Shown: in pieces, positions 48,900 to 60,913 of the stretch
How the letters are laid out: each line of letters begins with the position of its first letter
How positions within the stretch are numbered: position 1 is the first letter of the stretch
Assembly (NCBI RefSeq): GCF_963676685.1
Contig: NC_092348.1
Location: 22,233,386-22,297,385 of the forward strand
Length of the DNA stretch: 64,000 nucleotides
Direction: 5' to 3'
Source: Mytilus edulis
Lineage: Eukaryota > Mollusca > Bivalvia > Mytilida > Mytilidae
Made by a program: the position numbers and the translations under genes
The notes under the pieces: generated by a model
What the model was told of the DNA's origin: nothing
Databases searched by the model: none
The model's input: only the letters and a program-made list of their open reading frames with translations

Positions 48900-49160
48900 C
48901 TCTTCATTATATATTTTTATAGTTTGATGAGCCATAAATCCAGGTTTAATCCAATGTTTTCTTAGAATTTCCTTTACCAAGTCAGGAATATGGCAGGTGT
49001 TATCAAATAGTCCGTTTCTTTGTATGATGTCGTTTGTTTTTGTTGCAGTTCAGTGCCTCAGTTTTTGGTTTGTGACCCGATTTTTTCTCCCTCTCGATTT
49101 ATCGATTTATGACTATTGAACAGTTGTACACTACTGTTGCCTTTATTTATAGACCCCGTT
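48900..49160 (+). repeat. Mussel retroelement-derived repeat
   Basis: It contains AAATCCAGGTTTAATCCA, ACCAAGTCAGGAATATGGCA and GTTTGTGACCCGATTTTTTC. The middle segment is shared with the 3' modules at 23360 and 51040. No coding capacity. Confidence 0.65.
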
Positions 49161-50104
49161 CATACCAGTATTTTTTTAATCGATCTAAATATAACAAGTT
49201 TGCATTCGCATTATCTTTAATAATAATGATATTCATTAATCTCATCATCTGAAACACTACTTCATACAACAGGTTAACATGCAATCAATGTGACATAATT
49301 ACCCGTGAAACTATAAACCCGTTGTTGTATAAATAAAAATGATTAATCAAAATAACATGAATAATGTAATGATAAACACACTTGGAACAATTAATTAATC
49401 AGAATATTGTTACACTTATATTTTACTAGTAAGTTCAAGTTTTGATACTTATAAAAAAGAAGATCTGGTGAGATTGCCAATTAGTCCAGTTAAACTAAAT
49501 TTTAACCTCATTGTAACAGAAAATATGTTAGTTCTAATCTGGCATTAAGCCCCAATATTAACAGAAAAAAGTCCCATAAAATCATACTTGAGGAATACTC
49601 AAAATCAGCATTTTTAATTTCCTATGGAAATCAACATTGGAAAGGAGGGATAACTTCTCAAACATTAGCCTATTTTTGTGAGTTTTTTGTCGATCTCCTT
49701 AAAAGCCATGTTAAGTATGATACTTTGTTATTCTTGTCAAAATGTCACAATAAATAAAATAAGAATGACCACATACAGTCAAACGAAATACATGTATCAT
49801 GTATCGCTACATTAAATTAATAATAGAATTGTTATTATCGTAAACATTTGTTTGGTGTTAATGTCATAATTTAAATAAATCAATGCAGGAATATCTGAAA
49901 AAAAGAGATTTTATTATGCCGAAATGCTAAATTAACACTACTTTAACCATCGACTGTAGACAGAAGTGTTTTTATCGTTCTAGTTGGGCTCTTTTGGCTG
50001 TTGAACTTTATTACATGTTCTTGAATATATTTGACATATCATTTGATATCTCTGGCAAGTTTGAGATTACGTCCTACTCGGAAAACTACCACCAGAACAT
50101 TTGT
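49161..50104. other. Unannotated AT-rich stretch
   Basis: No gene or clear repeat is seen. Confidence 0.5.
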
Positions 50105-50345
50105 TTTAAAACCATTTGTTGAATGACACATTCAAAGTAAAATCACAAAAATACTTAGCTCCGAGGAAAATTCATAACGAAAAGTCCCTAATCAAATGGC
50201 AAAATCAAAAACTTAAACACATCAAACGAATGGATAACAACTGTCATATTCCTGACTTGGAACAGACATTTTCTTATGTAGACAATGCTGGATTGAACCT
50301 TGTTTTATAGCTGCTAAACCTCTCACTCGTATGACAGTAAACTGA
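50105..50345 (-). repeat. 3' module of the reverse-transcriptase element, inverted, short
   Basis: Starts AAAGTAAAATCACAAAAATA and includes CATCAAACGAATGGATAACA and CTGACTTGGAACAG, the inverse of 23360-23510. The 64-codon frame inside is not a gene. Confidence 0.8.
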
Positions 50346-50999
50346 ATGATTTTTGCGCTGGGTACTATTTAACCATACATTTTATTTGAAATATTCATTG
50401 CATACATTATGTTACTATGCTGACAAGTTATTGTTAACAGTTCCAAATAAAATGATCGAATGGAAGATGCACAGTGCATAAAAAAATTCATCTGTTAATA
50501 GAGACATATGCCATGCAAACTGAAATTGATGTCATACACGTTACTAGAAGAAAGAACAAATAGTAATATCGACATCATGTTTTCGGTTCGAATGAAATCA
50601 ACTGATTTGAAAGATTACAGAATCAAGGGGTACGGATAGTGTTATATTGTAAGAAACTAAATATAAAAATTGAAAATATATAGGCTAGCCGATGAAGTAA
50701 ATTGGATTAGAAATGTTATTTTGACGGAGAACTCGTTAGCCAACCTTTCGTTTTTAAAGCAATTAGAAAATAATCTATAGAATTTTTTTGTAGTCCTTAT
50801 TCCGTCAATATAACGGAACTATAAAAAAAATGTCATGCAAGTGGGAGTTGAGCAAACTATCCAACCAGTTTGAACGTTTCATGTTCTTTATGAAATCCCT
50901 GCACCCAGTCAGAAATAAGGCAGTTCTTTTTCATATACTGTTGATTGATAGCGTTTGATTTTGATTTTTTTTTTATTGACTTCAATTTTCTAAATTTGT
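50346..50999. other. Unannotated AT-rich stretch
   Basis: Nothing recognised apart from a faint relic near 50890-50960 (CCAGTCAGAAATAAGGCAG) of the same 3' module. Confidence 0.4.
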
Positions 51000-51178
51000 C
51001 TTCAGGTTCAATATTTTTCAAATACATAAACAAAAAATGCCTGTACCAAGTCAGGAATATGACAGACGTTAACCATTTGTTTAATGTGTTTGAGCTTTTG
51101 AAATTGACATTTGATTAAGGACTTTCCGTTTTGAATTTTCCTCGGAATGCGGTATTTTTGTGATTTTACTTTTTGATA
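51000..51178 (+). repeat. 3' module of the reverse-transcriptase element, short
   Basis: ATGCCTGTACCAAGTCAGGA through GGTATTTTTGTGATTTTACT, direct relative of 23350-23510 and inverted relative of 50105-50345. Confidence 0.8.
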
Positions 51179-51344
51179 AACTTTTTCAGGCAAGCAAAAA
51201 ACAGTTTTAATCTTTTTTTATTATTTAATACATGCAGTTACTCCATAAGCAAACAACATCTTAACGGCATTGATACCTCCAGAAAAGAAAACAGACACAT
51301 TATTACGTGATGTTAAATTTCATGATAAATTTTTATGGAGTATT

Positions 51345-51858
51345 ATCATAAAAGAGGGACGAAAGATACCAAAGGGACAGTCAAACTCATAAATCTAAAA
51401 CAAACTGACAACGCCATGGCTAAAAATGAAAAAGACAAACAGAAAAACAATAGTACACACGACACAACATAGAAAACTAAAGAATAAACAACACGAACCC
51501 CACCAAAAACTAGGGGTGATCTCAGGTGCTCCGGAAGGGTAAGCAGATCCTGCTCCACATGTGGCACCCGTCGTGTTGCTTATGTGATTACAAATCCGGT
51601 AAATAGTCTAATTCGGTAGGTCACATTCATGAAAGGGAAGGGGATTGTAGTTACGACGTAAGGAACATATCCGATATCATTTGTGAAACGGTTATTCCAT
51701 AACGGTCAACTAACTCGTGATGGCGTCCGTAAAATTTACGAAGGGATGATTTCAACTTCACCATTTGGAACTCTTGGTTTAATAGCTTCCTTGTGAGCAG
51801 TAACCCTCCATCAAGAAAATCATGATAGGAAATGCAAGCACGGGAATATCGTATTAAT
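51345..51858 (-). mobile_element. 5'-truncated Penelope-like element
   Basis: Nearly identical to 54887-55390, including the AAAGAGGGACGAAAGATACC terminus. Homology stops abruptly at about 51858 inside the reading frame, as expected for a copy lost by incomplete reverse transcription. Confidence 0.9.
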
Positions 51859-52589
51859 ATTTGATCTAAATAAACAATGTATTAAGAGGCCAGTAAGTAA
51901 TCGTCATACCATTTATAAAAGATTATTTTAATTTTATTAATAGTTGATGCTCGTAAGCCTTGCTATTGAAAAATTGTTATATCTTTATCAAGTTTGAGTA
52001 TATCATATATTTTTAAAGTTAAAGTATTATATAAAAAGTTACAATTGATAAAAGGATATTAACAAATATCGAAAAATATTTAAAAGTTTTGACGAGAAAC
52101 TTTATATCTTGGATGCATGTTAGAACAATAGTAAAAATCATTAAAGGTATATAATTATTTAATCTCCTCTTTCTCGTCTTTATAAACGGAAAATAATCGG
52201 CTGTTTAATTAATTGATGTTTACTTTCTCATTGTTTCTGATGCACGCTTGGTTGCACAATATTGTAAATAATTAAAAGTTTATTTTTGTGATTTTCATTT
52301 GTGCAAGATAAAAACAAGTGATGGATTATCCATGAAGGTATGAATAAGTATCAAGGAGAATTTCTCTCTGTCGAGTATTTCTTTGAAACAGTCAGTAGTT
52401 GTCCCACAGGCGTTTGGCTCGGGTAACTACAAAATGTGTTTCAAATCCTTTATAGTCGTATAGAAGAAAGAGAATTTTTAAATGCCTTTGCTGCATCGAA
52501 TTTGTCTGTATGTTTGCTCGTGATTAAACCAGGTATTTGCTTTGCTTTTAGCTAGGATGTCATAATATATGGTATGACAATTTTATAAG
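51859..52589. other. Unannotated AT-rich stretch
   Basis: Nothing recognised. Confidence 0.5.
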
Positions 52590-52860
52590 AAATTATTCTA
52601 TAGAGCATGTTGAATCTACTTTTAAGTCTTCTTTTTTGTTTTGATAGACAGAAGAGTAGATTTCGCATGTTTGCGTCACTTCCAGTAAATTGAACATACA
52701 TATCTTTCTGCACGTGTTTGGATTTGTTTTATGAAGATGATGTTCTCTGTTCCCAGGTCTGGTAAGGGCTTGGTATGCTCGGTCATTAATAGTCACTGAA
52801 TTATTTTTTGTATTTCTTCTAATGAATGCAAGGGTTCTGTTTGCTTTAGACATGTTAGAT
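52590..52860 (-). pseudogene. LINE reverse-transcriptase fragment
   Basis: The minus strand from about 52853 reads SKANRTLAFIRRNTKNNSV and AYQALTRP, typical of LINE reverse transcriptases C-terminal to the active site. After a frame change it reads KRRLKSRFNMLYRII near 52600. The region between has lost codons. It is a relic of a family similar to that at 17275-19330. Confidence 0.7.
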
Positions 52861-54886
52861 TTCGTGTTCTAATTGTGTTTGTACCACTGTCAATTTAAAA
52901 TATTTAGAATTTTAAACTCAATCAAGAATGGGATATTGTATATTATAATAGTTATAGAAATAAATAGATGTTTTCTTTGATGTCATTCGTATGTTGCATT
53001 TGTGAGAATAGAACAGATGGAGCCATTACTTTTCCCAGTGTAATTGTCCTTTATTGGTATCTTAAGAGTTATATATATTCAATCTGATTTAGGTATGATT
53101 CGTCGGTAACGCACAAGATCCTCTGTTTGGCAAATTATTGCAAGTTGTTGTGAAAAGTATACGACATGGGTTGTGAAAAGAAAAACATCGTCGTCTTATG
53201 TCTAAAATTTAAATTTTTTGGTACTTATACAAGTGGACAATATGGATTGTTACTTATAATTATTATCTTTATTAAGCTTGGTATAACAATGTTTTGCTCC
53301 TCCAAAATTTGTTTTGGCTGCAAACTATAATATGCACCATGTGGAATTCCTATATCAATTGCACAGCAAAACAATTATATGATTATCATTGCTTTATTAG
53401 TCAATACAAGAATTTAATTCCCCCTTTTTATATAGAGAAAATAATCAAACATGTTTATTTTATATGAAAAAGGTGAAGAAATAAAGGAAGAAGACAAAGT
53501 GTAAAATATGTACAAGCTAATAATGCTCGATTATAATTTTGTTTCATATCAATACCCTTAGTACATATTGTGTACTTAACTTTATATGTTCTTCTTCCAA
53601 TTATAATTGAAATTTAGATCTGTTTTGTGAAAACAAATTGAGAAAATATAAATGTACATAAAACTTCCAAAATAGTTCCTTATTCTAAATTTAGTAAAGG
53701 AATCCTTATTTCATATTTACCTTATTGACATCAGGGTAAATTTATTTAAATCACAATTCATTATCGTGTTGTGATATATTGCATTGAAGCGTTCACTTTC
53801 AATACAGGGAAGTAATGTTAAAAGTAAAAACAAGGAAAATTCTCTCTATTCGGTGTCTAAAAGGTTATAAATTTTATAAAACAAATCATATCTGAAATCA
53901 ATGAAAATATCATTTTGACATGTTATGTTAAATCAGTGAACATGAATTTCATAACTAATACTGCTTTAAAATTTGGTTTTGCTATATACTAACTTCATGT
54001 TGAAATATAATATCAATTGTTACACAAGACATCATTTATTTTCATCACTCCATATAAGAAATCAATACCCCCCCCCCCCCCCCCTTTGTTCTTGTTTAAT
54101 ATAATTTGATGTATATGTTTATTGTAAAAAATAAATAGACAATAGTCTAAAACGGGGTAATTAATCGATTCAAAATCTAGTTTAAATAAACAAAAGGACC
54201 AACATTACCAAAATCAAATATTATGTGTACATGGTGTATGTACCAAACACACTTCAAAAAGAAATAAACGAATACATGTCTTACGTGGTAATAAATTAAA
54301 GTTGTTTTCTTATTTTTATATTTTTTTTCTGTCAATTATATTTTACCTACTTTTGAAAAGAGAGAGGTTGTTGAAAATTGTTACTTTTCAACAGGTATGT
54401 CAGAACTGATGCGGCGAAGATGTAATTTTTTATTTGTATCTATGAAAAATAATACATTTAGTAATACTTACTTTATTTTGATACTATTGTTAAATCCATT
54501 CTAATTGAAAATCAAATTCAATTTAGAAAACATATTGAAAAAATATATATACATAGTATACTTCCAAAATACTTCCTTGTTATTTCCTCAGAAAAGGAAG
54601 CCTCATATCATATCGTGATTTGCACTTTGCATATAATATATCAAGGTAAGTTCATGAATTTAAATATCAATTCATTATGTGGTTGAAATATTGCATTGAC
54701 ATTTTTTCTATCAATACATGGAAGGACGTTTTTATTATTTTAAAGGAAAATGTGAAATGTAGAATGCTTTAAAAATTATCATTGTTATATATACAAATGA
54801 GTTATTACTGATCAACAGAAGGATTTTGGATTTTACCCACAAAAATCCAAGTTCACTTCAATATTTCCACTTACCACCCTCCTTAA
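52861..54886. repeat. AT-rich stretch with a diverged direct duplication and C-run
   Basis: 53600-53835 and 54500-54740 share TAATTGAAA, AACTTCCAAAATA.TTCCTT, ATTTAAAT..CAATTCATTAT and ATTGCATTGA blocks in the same order, about 900 bp apart. A run of 17 C lies at 54068-54084. No gene is seen. Confidence 0.5.
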
Positions 54887-56890
54887 AAGAGGGACGAAAG
54901 ATACCAAAGGGACAGTCAAACTCATAAATCTAAAAGAAACTGACAACGCCATGGCTAAAAATGAAAAAGACAAACAGAAAAACAATAGTACACATGACAC
55001 AACATAGAAAACTAAAGAATAAACATCACGAACCCCACCAAAAACTAGTGGTGATCTCAGGTGCTCCGGAAGGGTAAGCAGATCCTGCTCCACATGTGAC
55101 ACCCGTCGTGTTGCTTATGTGATTACAAATCCGGTAAATAGTCTAATTCGGTAGGTCACATTCACGAAAGGGAAGGGGATTGTAGTTACGACGTAAGGAA
55201 CATATCCGATATCATTTGTGAAACGGTTATTCCATAATGGTCAACCAACTCGTGATGGCGTCCGTAAAATTTACGAAGGGATAATTTCAACTTCACCATT
55301 TGGAACTCTTGGTTTAATAGCTTCCTTGTGAGCAGTAACCCTCTATCAAGAAAATCATGATAGGAAATGCAAGCACGGAAATATCGTATCAATTGGGAGA
55401 TATGTACCCCGTATGCAGGTGCTGCTGGAATGTTAATACATAGAAATGGAAAGTTCACAATTGGAAAGCTGAAATCATCTCTTTTGTCGTAAAGTTTTGT
55501 TTTCAACCGACCCTCATTGTCAATTTCTAGATGTAAGTCAAGATATGAAGCCGACTTCACTGTATCTGTAGCATCCTTTATCTCCAATTCGATGGGATAG
55601 ATGCGTTCCACATAGTCACCAAATTTTGAATTGTTTGGTGAAAGAACGTCATCTATATAGCGGAAAGTAGAGTTAAAGGGTATTGCTAACTTCTTATCTT
55701 TCTTCCTAAGAAGTTACTGCATGAAATCAGCCTCATAATAATAAAGAAACAAGTCGGCAAGTAGAGGGGCACAGTTTGTTCCCATTGGCATGCTGACAGT
55801 CTGTTGAAAAACACGTCCTCCGAACTTTACAAATATGTTGTCAATCAAGAAATCAAGCATCTTGATAATATCGGGTTCAGAGAATTTTTTGTTTGAATCA
55901 GAGTGATTCTTTACAAAGTATGATTTATCCCTCCCTAAGACAAGATACTTGTATTTACGTTGGCCATTCTTTTTTATGAAGCAAAGTAATACCAACTCTT
56001 TCAATTTGTCTTTTAGTTTGGAATGTGGAATACTTGTGTAAAGAGTAGAAAAGTCAAATGTTTTAATACTGTTACAAGATGAAAGAGAGTTAGATTGTAT
56101 GTACTCTAAAAGATCTTTGGAATTTTTAAGTATCCACATCTGATTCATGCCACCTCTAGAATAGGCAGTTTCACAATAACTTTGAAGCCCGTCTTTGATT
56201 GCTGATAAAATAGATGTTAATAATTTAGAAAGAGGTTTCGTGGACCACTTGGAAGACCCAGCAATATACCGTTGTTTGTAAGGACACTTATGTAGTTTAG
56301 GTATCCAATACAGTGATGGAAGATCCAGTTCTTCATCTTTGGTTGAAATACCAAAGGAACAAAGAACAGACCTATGATTATCCAGGATTTCCTCTTTGGT
56401 AAGTGTCGTGAGGGTATATGTTGAGTTTCCAAGTGAATTGTCTATACCTAATTCGTTTATCAAGCAATTAATGTAGTGACTTTTACAGACAAAAACGATA
56501 TTATTTGGAGCTTTGTCTGCGGGGACAACAACATATTTATCATGGAGGTCGGATAAGTGTTTAGCAACATTTGGGTTTTTTAAGATTGACGTAGCATGGG
56601 CATTGATGGACCCATTCAGTTTCTAAATTCTGATTTGTATTAACGACCTCACTGCCTTAATCCATTCAGATAAAGTGTCTACGTCTTCCTTTTCACGTTT
56701 AGCCCATTGCCTGGCATAATCCTCGACTGAGTCCATCAAAATTTTAAAGTTGTATTTCCAATTGATGGATTTAGGCTCACGATATTTCGGACCTTTCGAT
56801 AACACATTTCGTGGAGAAGTGTTATAAACAATGTTAAAGTCACCGGTAATAACGTGGCCAGCAGGATTATATGTGAATTGGGACTGTTAA
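54887..56890 (-). mobile_element. Penelope-like retroelement, 5'-truncated
   Basis: About 2 kb on the minus strand: part of an N-terminal domain, a reverse transcriptase, and a 300-bp 3' tail ending at the AAAAGAGGGACG boundary shared by two other copies here. No endonuclease region follows the reverse transcriptase, and no second frame is seen. The 5' limit is set by loss of the reading frame near 56885. Confidence 0.85.
55186..56885 (-). pseudogene. Penelope-type reverse transcriptase with two nonsense codons
   Basis: One frame runs the whole length, broken only by TAG at about 56623 and TAA at 55714. In order it reads GHVITGDFN, then a helical region (WKYNFKILMDSVEDYARQW), DKYVVVPADKAPNN, LYWIPKLHKCP, FDFSTLYTSIPHSKL, SMPMGTNCAPLLADLFLYYY, FRYIDDV (about 55645-55665) and SASYLDLHLEIDNEGRLKTK. 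PKLHK, the F-STLYTSIPH box, MGTNCAPLLAD and YIDD are the usual reverse-transcriptase motifs, and this combination is Penelope-like. The frame ends soon after the thumb-like region with no GIY-YIG domain. The class call is from memory. With only two nonsense codons, it decayed recently. Confidence 0.85.
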
Positions 56891-57480
56891 AGAATTTTCA
56901 GGCCTACTAATGGAGGTGGGAAAGGAATTATATAAGGAATTAAAAGAATATCATTCACATATTTACGTCTTCAAATCCAAAATTGCAGACTTGGCAAAAA
57001 TGGACTAGTGGTTTAAAAATCTTCATAAGAAACTGCATGTTTTTCTCAATTCAAAAATGTCCCTCTTCTAAAGAAAAAGCTGATGTTTCACTGACTCTTC
57101 TGGCTGGTGCAATTTCAGCCAGAACAAAACTGATTTAAAGGTTAAATCAACTGAATTTAGAGGTTCAAAAGGGTTCTTTGTCAGATTCAACAAAACTAGT
57201 GATAAATTTCATATCGTAGTCAACAGACGGATTGGTGGATTCGTATTAAATAGTCCTTTTATCACGGACGATAATTCAATACTGTTTGAAATTTCTATTC
57301 CATTCTGTTCAATCAATATGCTATAACTGATTTAAATTATGACCTGTTAAAGTTTGTGGTATACAAATTTTCAAACAGAAGAAAGATGCGAACAGAATTC
57401 TGCTACTTCAATTATAATTGAAGAAGTATGACTGATATTGTGTTCTTTACACCAACTACATCATATCCTCGTATTCTGAG
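56891..57480 (-). other. Mostly non-coding, one coding-like patch
   Basis: The minus strand at about 57135-57058 reads FVLAEIAPARRVSETSAFSL and EEGHF then a stop, after a possible acceptor (TTTAAATCAG). It could be a terminal exon of the unclassified locus at 57480-58600, but nothing else supports it. Confidence 0.25.
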
Positions 57481-58600
57481 TCTTGCATCATAAACTGATT
57501 TGATGTTTTTCTTGCATGTGCCATAATCTCTGCAGTTTTGTCTGAAAATCCCTTTAAATTATCTCGCAGTTTTACAATTTCCTTGCTACAAGATTCAATG
57601 TTTGTTTATTTTTATCAATATTTTACTTCGATTGTGAATCTGCGAGAGCAGATCTGGCAGAAATGGTAATGTTAATGGTATATCTATCAGTAGATCCAGT
57701 CTTAGAGGATACCATGATTTTATTGGCCCCATCGGTGCAATCAGAATAACCACCGTCTCGAATCTTTTGTAATACTCTTAAGAACAAGAATTGGAGGAGG
57801 CAAAAAGTATGTGCAAACTCTTCTGTAAAGTGTCTAATACCCATTTATCTCTTTATATGATCATTTCCTACTTCCTGTGAAAAATTAACATACGCACCCC
57901 TACCTGGAGAATTATTTTACAGTTTGTACAAAATTCTTTGAAGTAACTATCTTGGAGCTAGGAATCCTTTTGGGACCCAGTACTTTTTCGGGGAAAATTC
58001 TATATTCTTGAAAAATTTCCTGCACAAAAATTATCCTTGTTAAATTTGGGTTAGAATTAACAGTGCTTGTCCTAGCAGTTTTAGCTGTACATGCTGTATG
58101 AGGATAAGAAATATCGGTATAATCAGCTTTTCTTTTTCGATCGAACGTAAATTATCTTATAATGTATTGTAGAGTGTAAAATAGCTGTCCATTAAAAAGT
58201 TGACTGCCGAAAAAAAGCAACTTCATAAACTTCTGTTGTGTAGACTTACTTATGAAGTGAACATTTTTCAAAAAAAATATTCTGCTAGTCTAAACTGAAT
58301 TTGAAATGATTCTTTCAGTAGTTACTAGTAATAAACGATTTACATCCTTCAATCCTATCATCTTGACAGGTGGCTTTATCAAGAAAGGTAGAATTCATAG
58401 TGCCATAGGAAACAGCTCTAAAAGTGTCCTAGCAGAATTGTCAATACGACGAAAATCATTATCTAGTTCTCTATTGAACGGTGGAATATTGCCTTTGTGA
58501 CTAATGACATACCTTCAGAATCTTCAGTATTGTCATCCAATTTAGGAGGATAAGAATAAGCATTTAAATCATCTTTTTTAACCATGAAAGCCTTGTCGTG
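57480..58600 (-). pseudogene. Unclassified coding-like locus, fragmented
   Basis: Several minus-strand patches look like protein: 58598-58510 (KKDDLNAYSYPPKLDDNTED, ending at a possible GTATGT donor), 58500-58400 (FNRELDNDFRRIDNSARTLL), 57844-57623 (RHFTEEFAHTFCLLQF, KIRDGGYSDCTDGANKI, DRYTINITISARSALADSQS) and 57590-57480 (KEIVKLRDNLKGFSDKTAEI). Frames do not connect by clear splice sites and stops lie between. Upstream coding-like text resumes at 60905-60757, on the far side of a repeat insertion. I recognise no family. It may be a dead transposon gene or a broken host gene. Confidence 0.35.
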
Positions 58601-58625
58601 CCTGACACAGACAGGTCTGGTGTTT

Positions 58626-60757
58626 TAGCTCACCTGGCCGAAAGGACAAGTGAGCTTTTCTCATCACTTGGCGTCCGTCGTCCGTCGTCGTCCGTCGTCG
58701 TCGTCGTCCTGCGTTAACTTTTACAAAAATCTTCTCCTCTGAAACTACTGGGCCAAATTTAACCAAACTTGGCCACAATCATCATTGGGGTATCTAGTTA
58801 AAAAATGTGTCCGGTGACCCGGCCAACCAACCAAGATGGCCGCAATGGCTAAAAATAGAACATAGGGGTAAAATGCAGTTTTTGGCTTATAACTCAAAAA
58901 CCAAAGCATTTAGAGCAAATCTGACATGTGGTAATATTGTTCATCAGGTGAAGATCTATCTGCCCTGAAATTTTCAGATGAATCGGACATTTCGTTGTTG
59001 GGTTGCTGCCCCTGAAATGGTAATTTTAAGGAAATTTTGCTGTTTTTGGTAATTATTTTGAATATTTTTATAGATAGAAAAAACTGTAAATAGCAATAAT
59101 GTTCAACAAAGTAAGATCTACAAATAAGTCAACATGACCAAAATGGTCAGTTGACCACTTTAGGAGTTATTGCCTTTTATAGTCCATTTTTAATCATTTT
59201 TCGTAAATCTTAGTAATCTTTTAGAAAAATCTTCTCCTCTGAAACTACTGGGCCAAATTTAACCAAACTTAGCCATAATCATCATTGGGGTATCTAGTTT
59301 AAAAAAAAAATGTGTCCGATGCCCTGCCCAACCAACCAAGATGGCCGCCATGGCTAAAAATAGAACATAGGGGTAAAATGCAGTTTTTGGCTTATAACTC
59401 AAAAACCAAAGCGTTTAGAGCAAATCTGACATGAGGGTAAAATTGTTGATCAGGTCAAGATCTATCTGCCCTGAAATTTTATTATGAATCGGACATTCCG
59501 TTGATGGGTTGCTGCCCCTGAAATGGAAATGTTAAGGAAATTTTGCTGTTTTTGGTTATTATCTTGAATATTATTATAGATAGAGATAAACTGTAAACAG
59601 CAATAATGTTCAGCAAAGTAAAATCTACAAATAAGTCAACATAACCAAAATGGTCAGTTGACCACTTTAGGAGTTATTGCCCTTTATAGGCAATTTTTAA
59701 CCATTTTTCGTAAATCTTAGTAATCTTTTAGAAAAATCTTCTCCTCTGAAACTACTGGGCCAAATTTAACCAAACTTTGCCATAATCATCATTGGGGTAT
59801 CTAGTTTAAAAAATGTGTCCGGTGACCCGCCCAACCAACCAAGGTGGCCGCCATTACTAAAATTAGAACATAGGGGTAAAATGCACTTTTTGGCTTATAA
59901 CTCAAAAACCAAAGCATTTAGAGCAAATCTGACAGGGGGAAAAATATCTATCTATAGAGATAAACTGTAAACTGCAATAATGTTCAGCAAAGTAAGATCT
60001 ACAAATAAGTCAACATGACCAAAATGGTCAGTTGACCACTTTAGGAGTTATTGCCCTTTATAGTCACTTTTAACCATTTTTCGTAAATCTTAGTAATCTT
60101 TCAGAAAAATCTTCTCCTCTGAAACTACTGGGCCAAATTTAACCAAACTTAGCTATAATCATCATTGGGGTATCTTGTTAAAAAAATGTGTCCGGTAACT
60201 CGGCCAACAAACCAAGATGGCCACCATGGCTAAAAATAGAACATGGGGGTAAAATGCAGTTTTTGGCTTATAACTCAAAAAACAAAGCATAAAGAGCAAA
60301 TCTGACAGGAAGTAAAATTGTTGATCAGGTCACAATCTATCTGCCCTGGAATTTTCAGATGAATCGGATAATCGGTTGTTAGGTTGCTGTTTTTTTTTGT
60401 TATTATCTTGAATATTATTATAGATAGAGATAAACTATAAACAGCAATAATGTACAGCAAAGTAAGAACTAAAAATAAGTCAGTATGACCAAAATAGTCA
60501 ATTGACCCCCTAAGGAGTTATTGCCCTTCATAGTCAATTTTTAACAATTTTCTTAAAATTTGAAGATTTTCAATAACATTTCCACAGAAAGTACTGTACA
60601 GTTATAGATAGAGATAATTGTAAGAATGTTTAGTAAAGTAAGATATACAAACACATCATCACCAAAACACAATTCTGTCATGAATCCATCTGTGTCCATT
60701 GTTTAATAATCACATAGACCCAGGTGAGCGACACAGGCTCTTTAGAGCCTCTAGTTT
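58626..60757 (-). repeat. Bivalve repeat family, copy B, four internal units
   Basis: It begins AGCTCACCTGGCCGAAAGGA and ends GAGCCTCTAG, with TAAA on both flanks (TTTTA on the left, TTTAAA on the right). AAATCTTCTCCTCT recurs at 58727, 59227, 59734 and 60107, giving units of 500, 507 and 373 bp. A CCGTCGTCGTC microsatellite lies at 58674-58710. No coding capacity. Confidence 0.85.
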
Positions 60758-60908
60758 AAACACCCAGCGATAGCTTCCTTTTCAATGAATTTCTAGTCTT
60801 TACCATGTCAATAATTGCACCTTCCAAAGGCAATTTAATTGCCGATTTCTTTCAATCTTTCTGATACAAAGAAGGTTGGTCATTATCCTGAACCTCTCCT
60901 TCATTATT
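60757..60908 (-). pseudogene. Upstream part of the unclassified coding-like locus
   Basis: The minus strand reads NEGEVQDNDQPSLYQKD, a stop, then KKSAIKLPLEGAIIDMVKTR up to the edge of repeat copy B. It is cut off upstream by the Tc1-like element at 60914. The context suggests that copy B and the Tc1-like element both landed in this locus. Confidence 0.35.
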
Positions 60909-60913
60909 ATATA

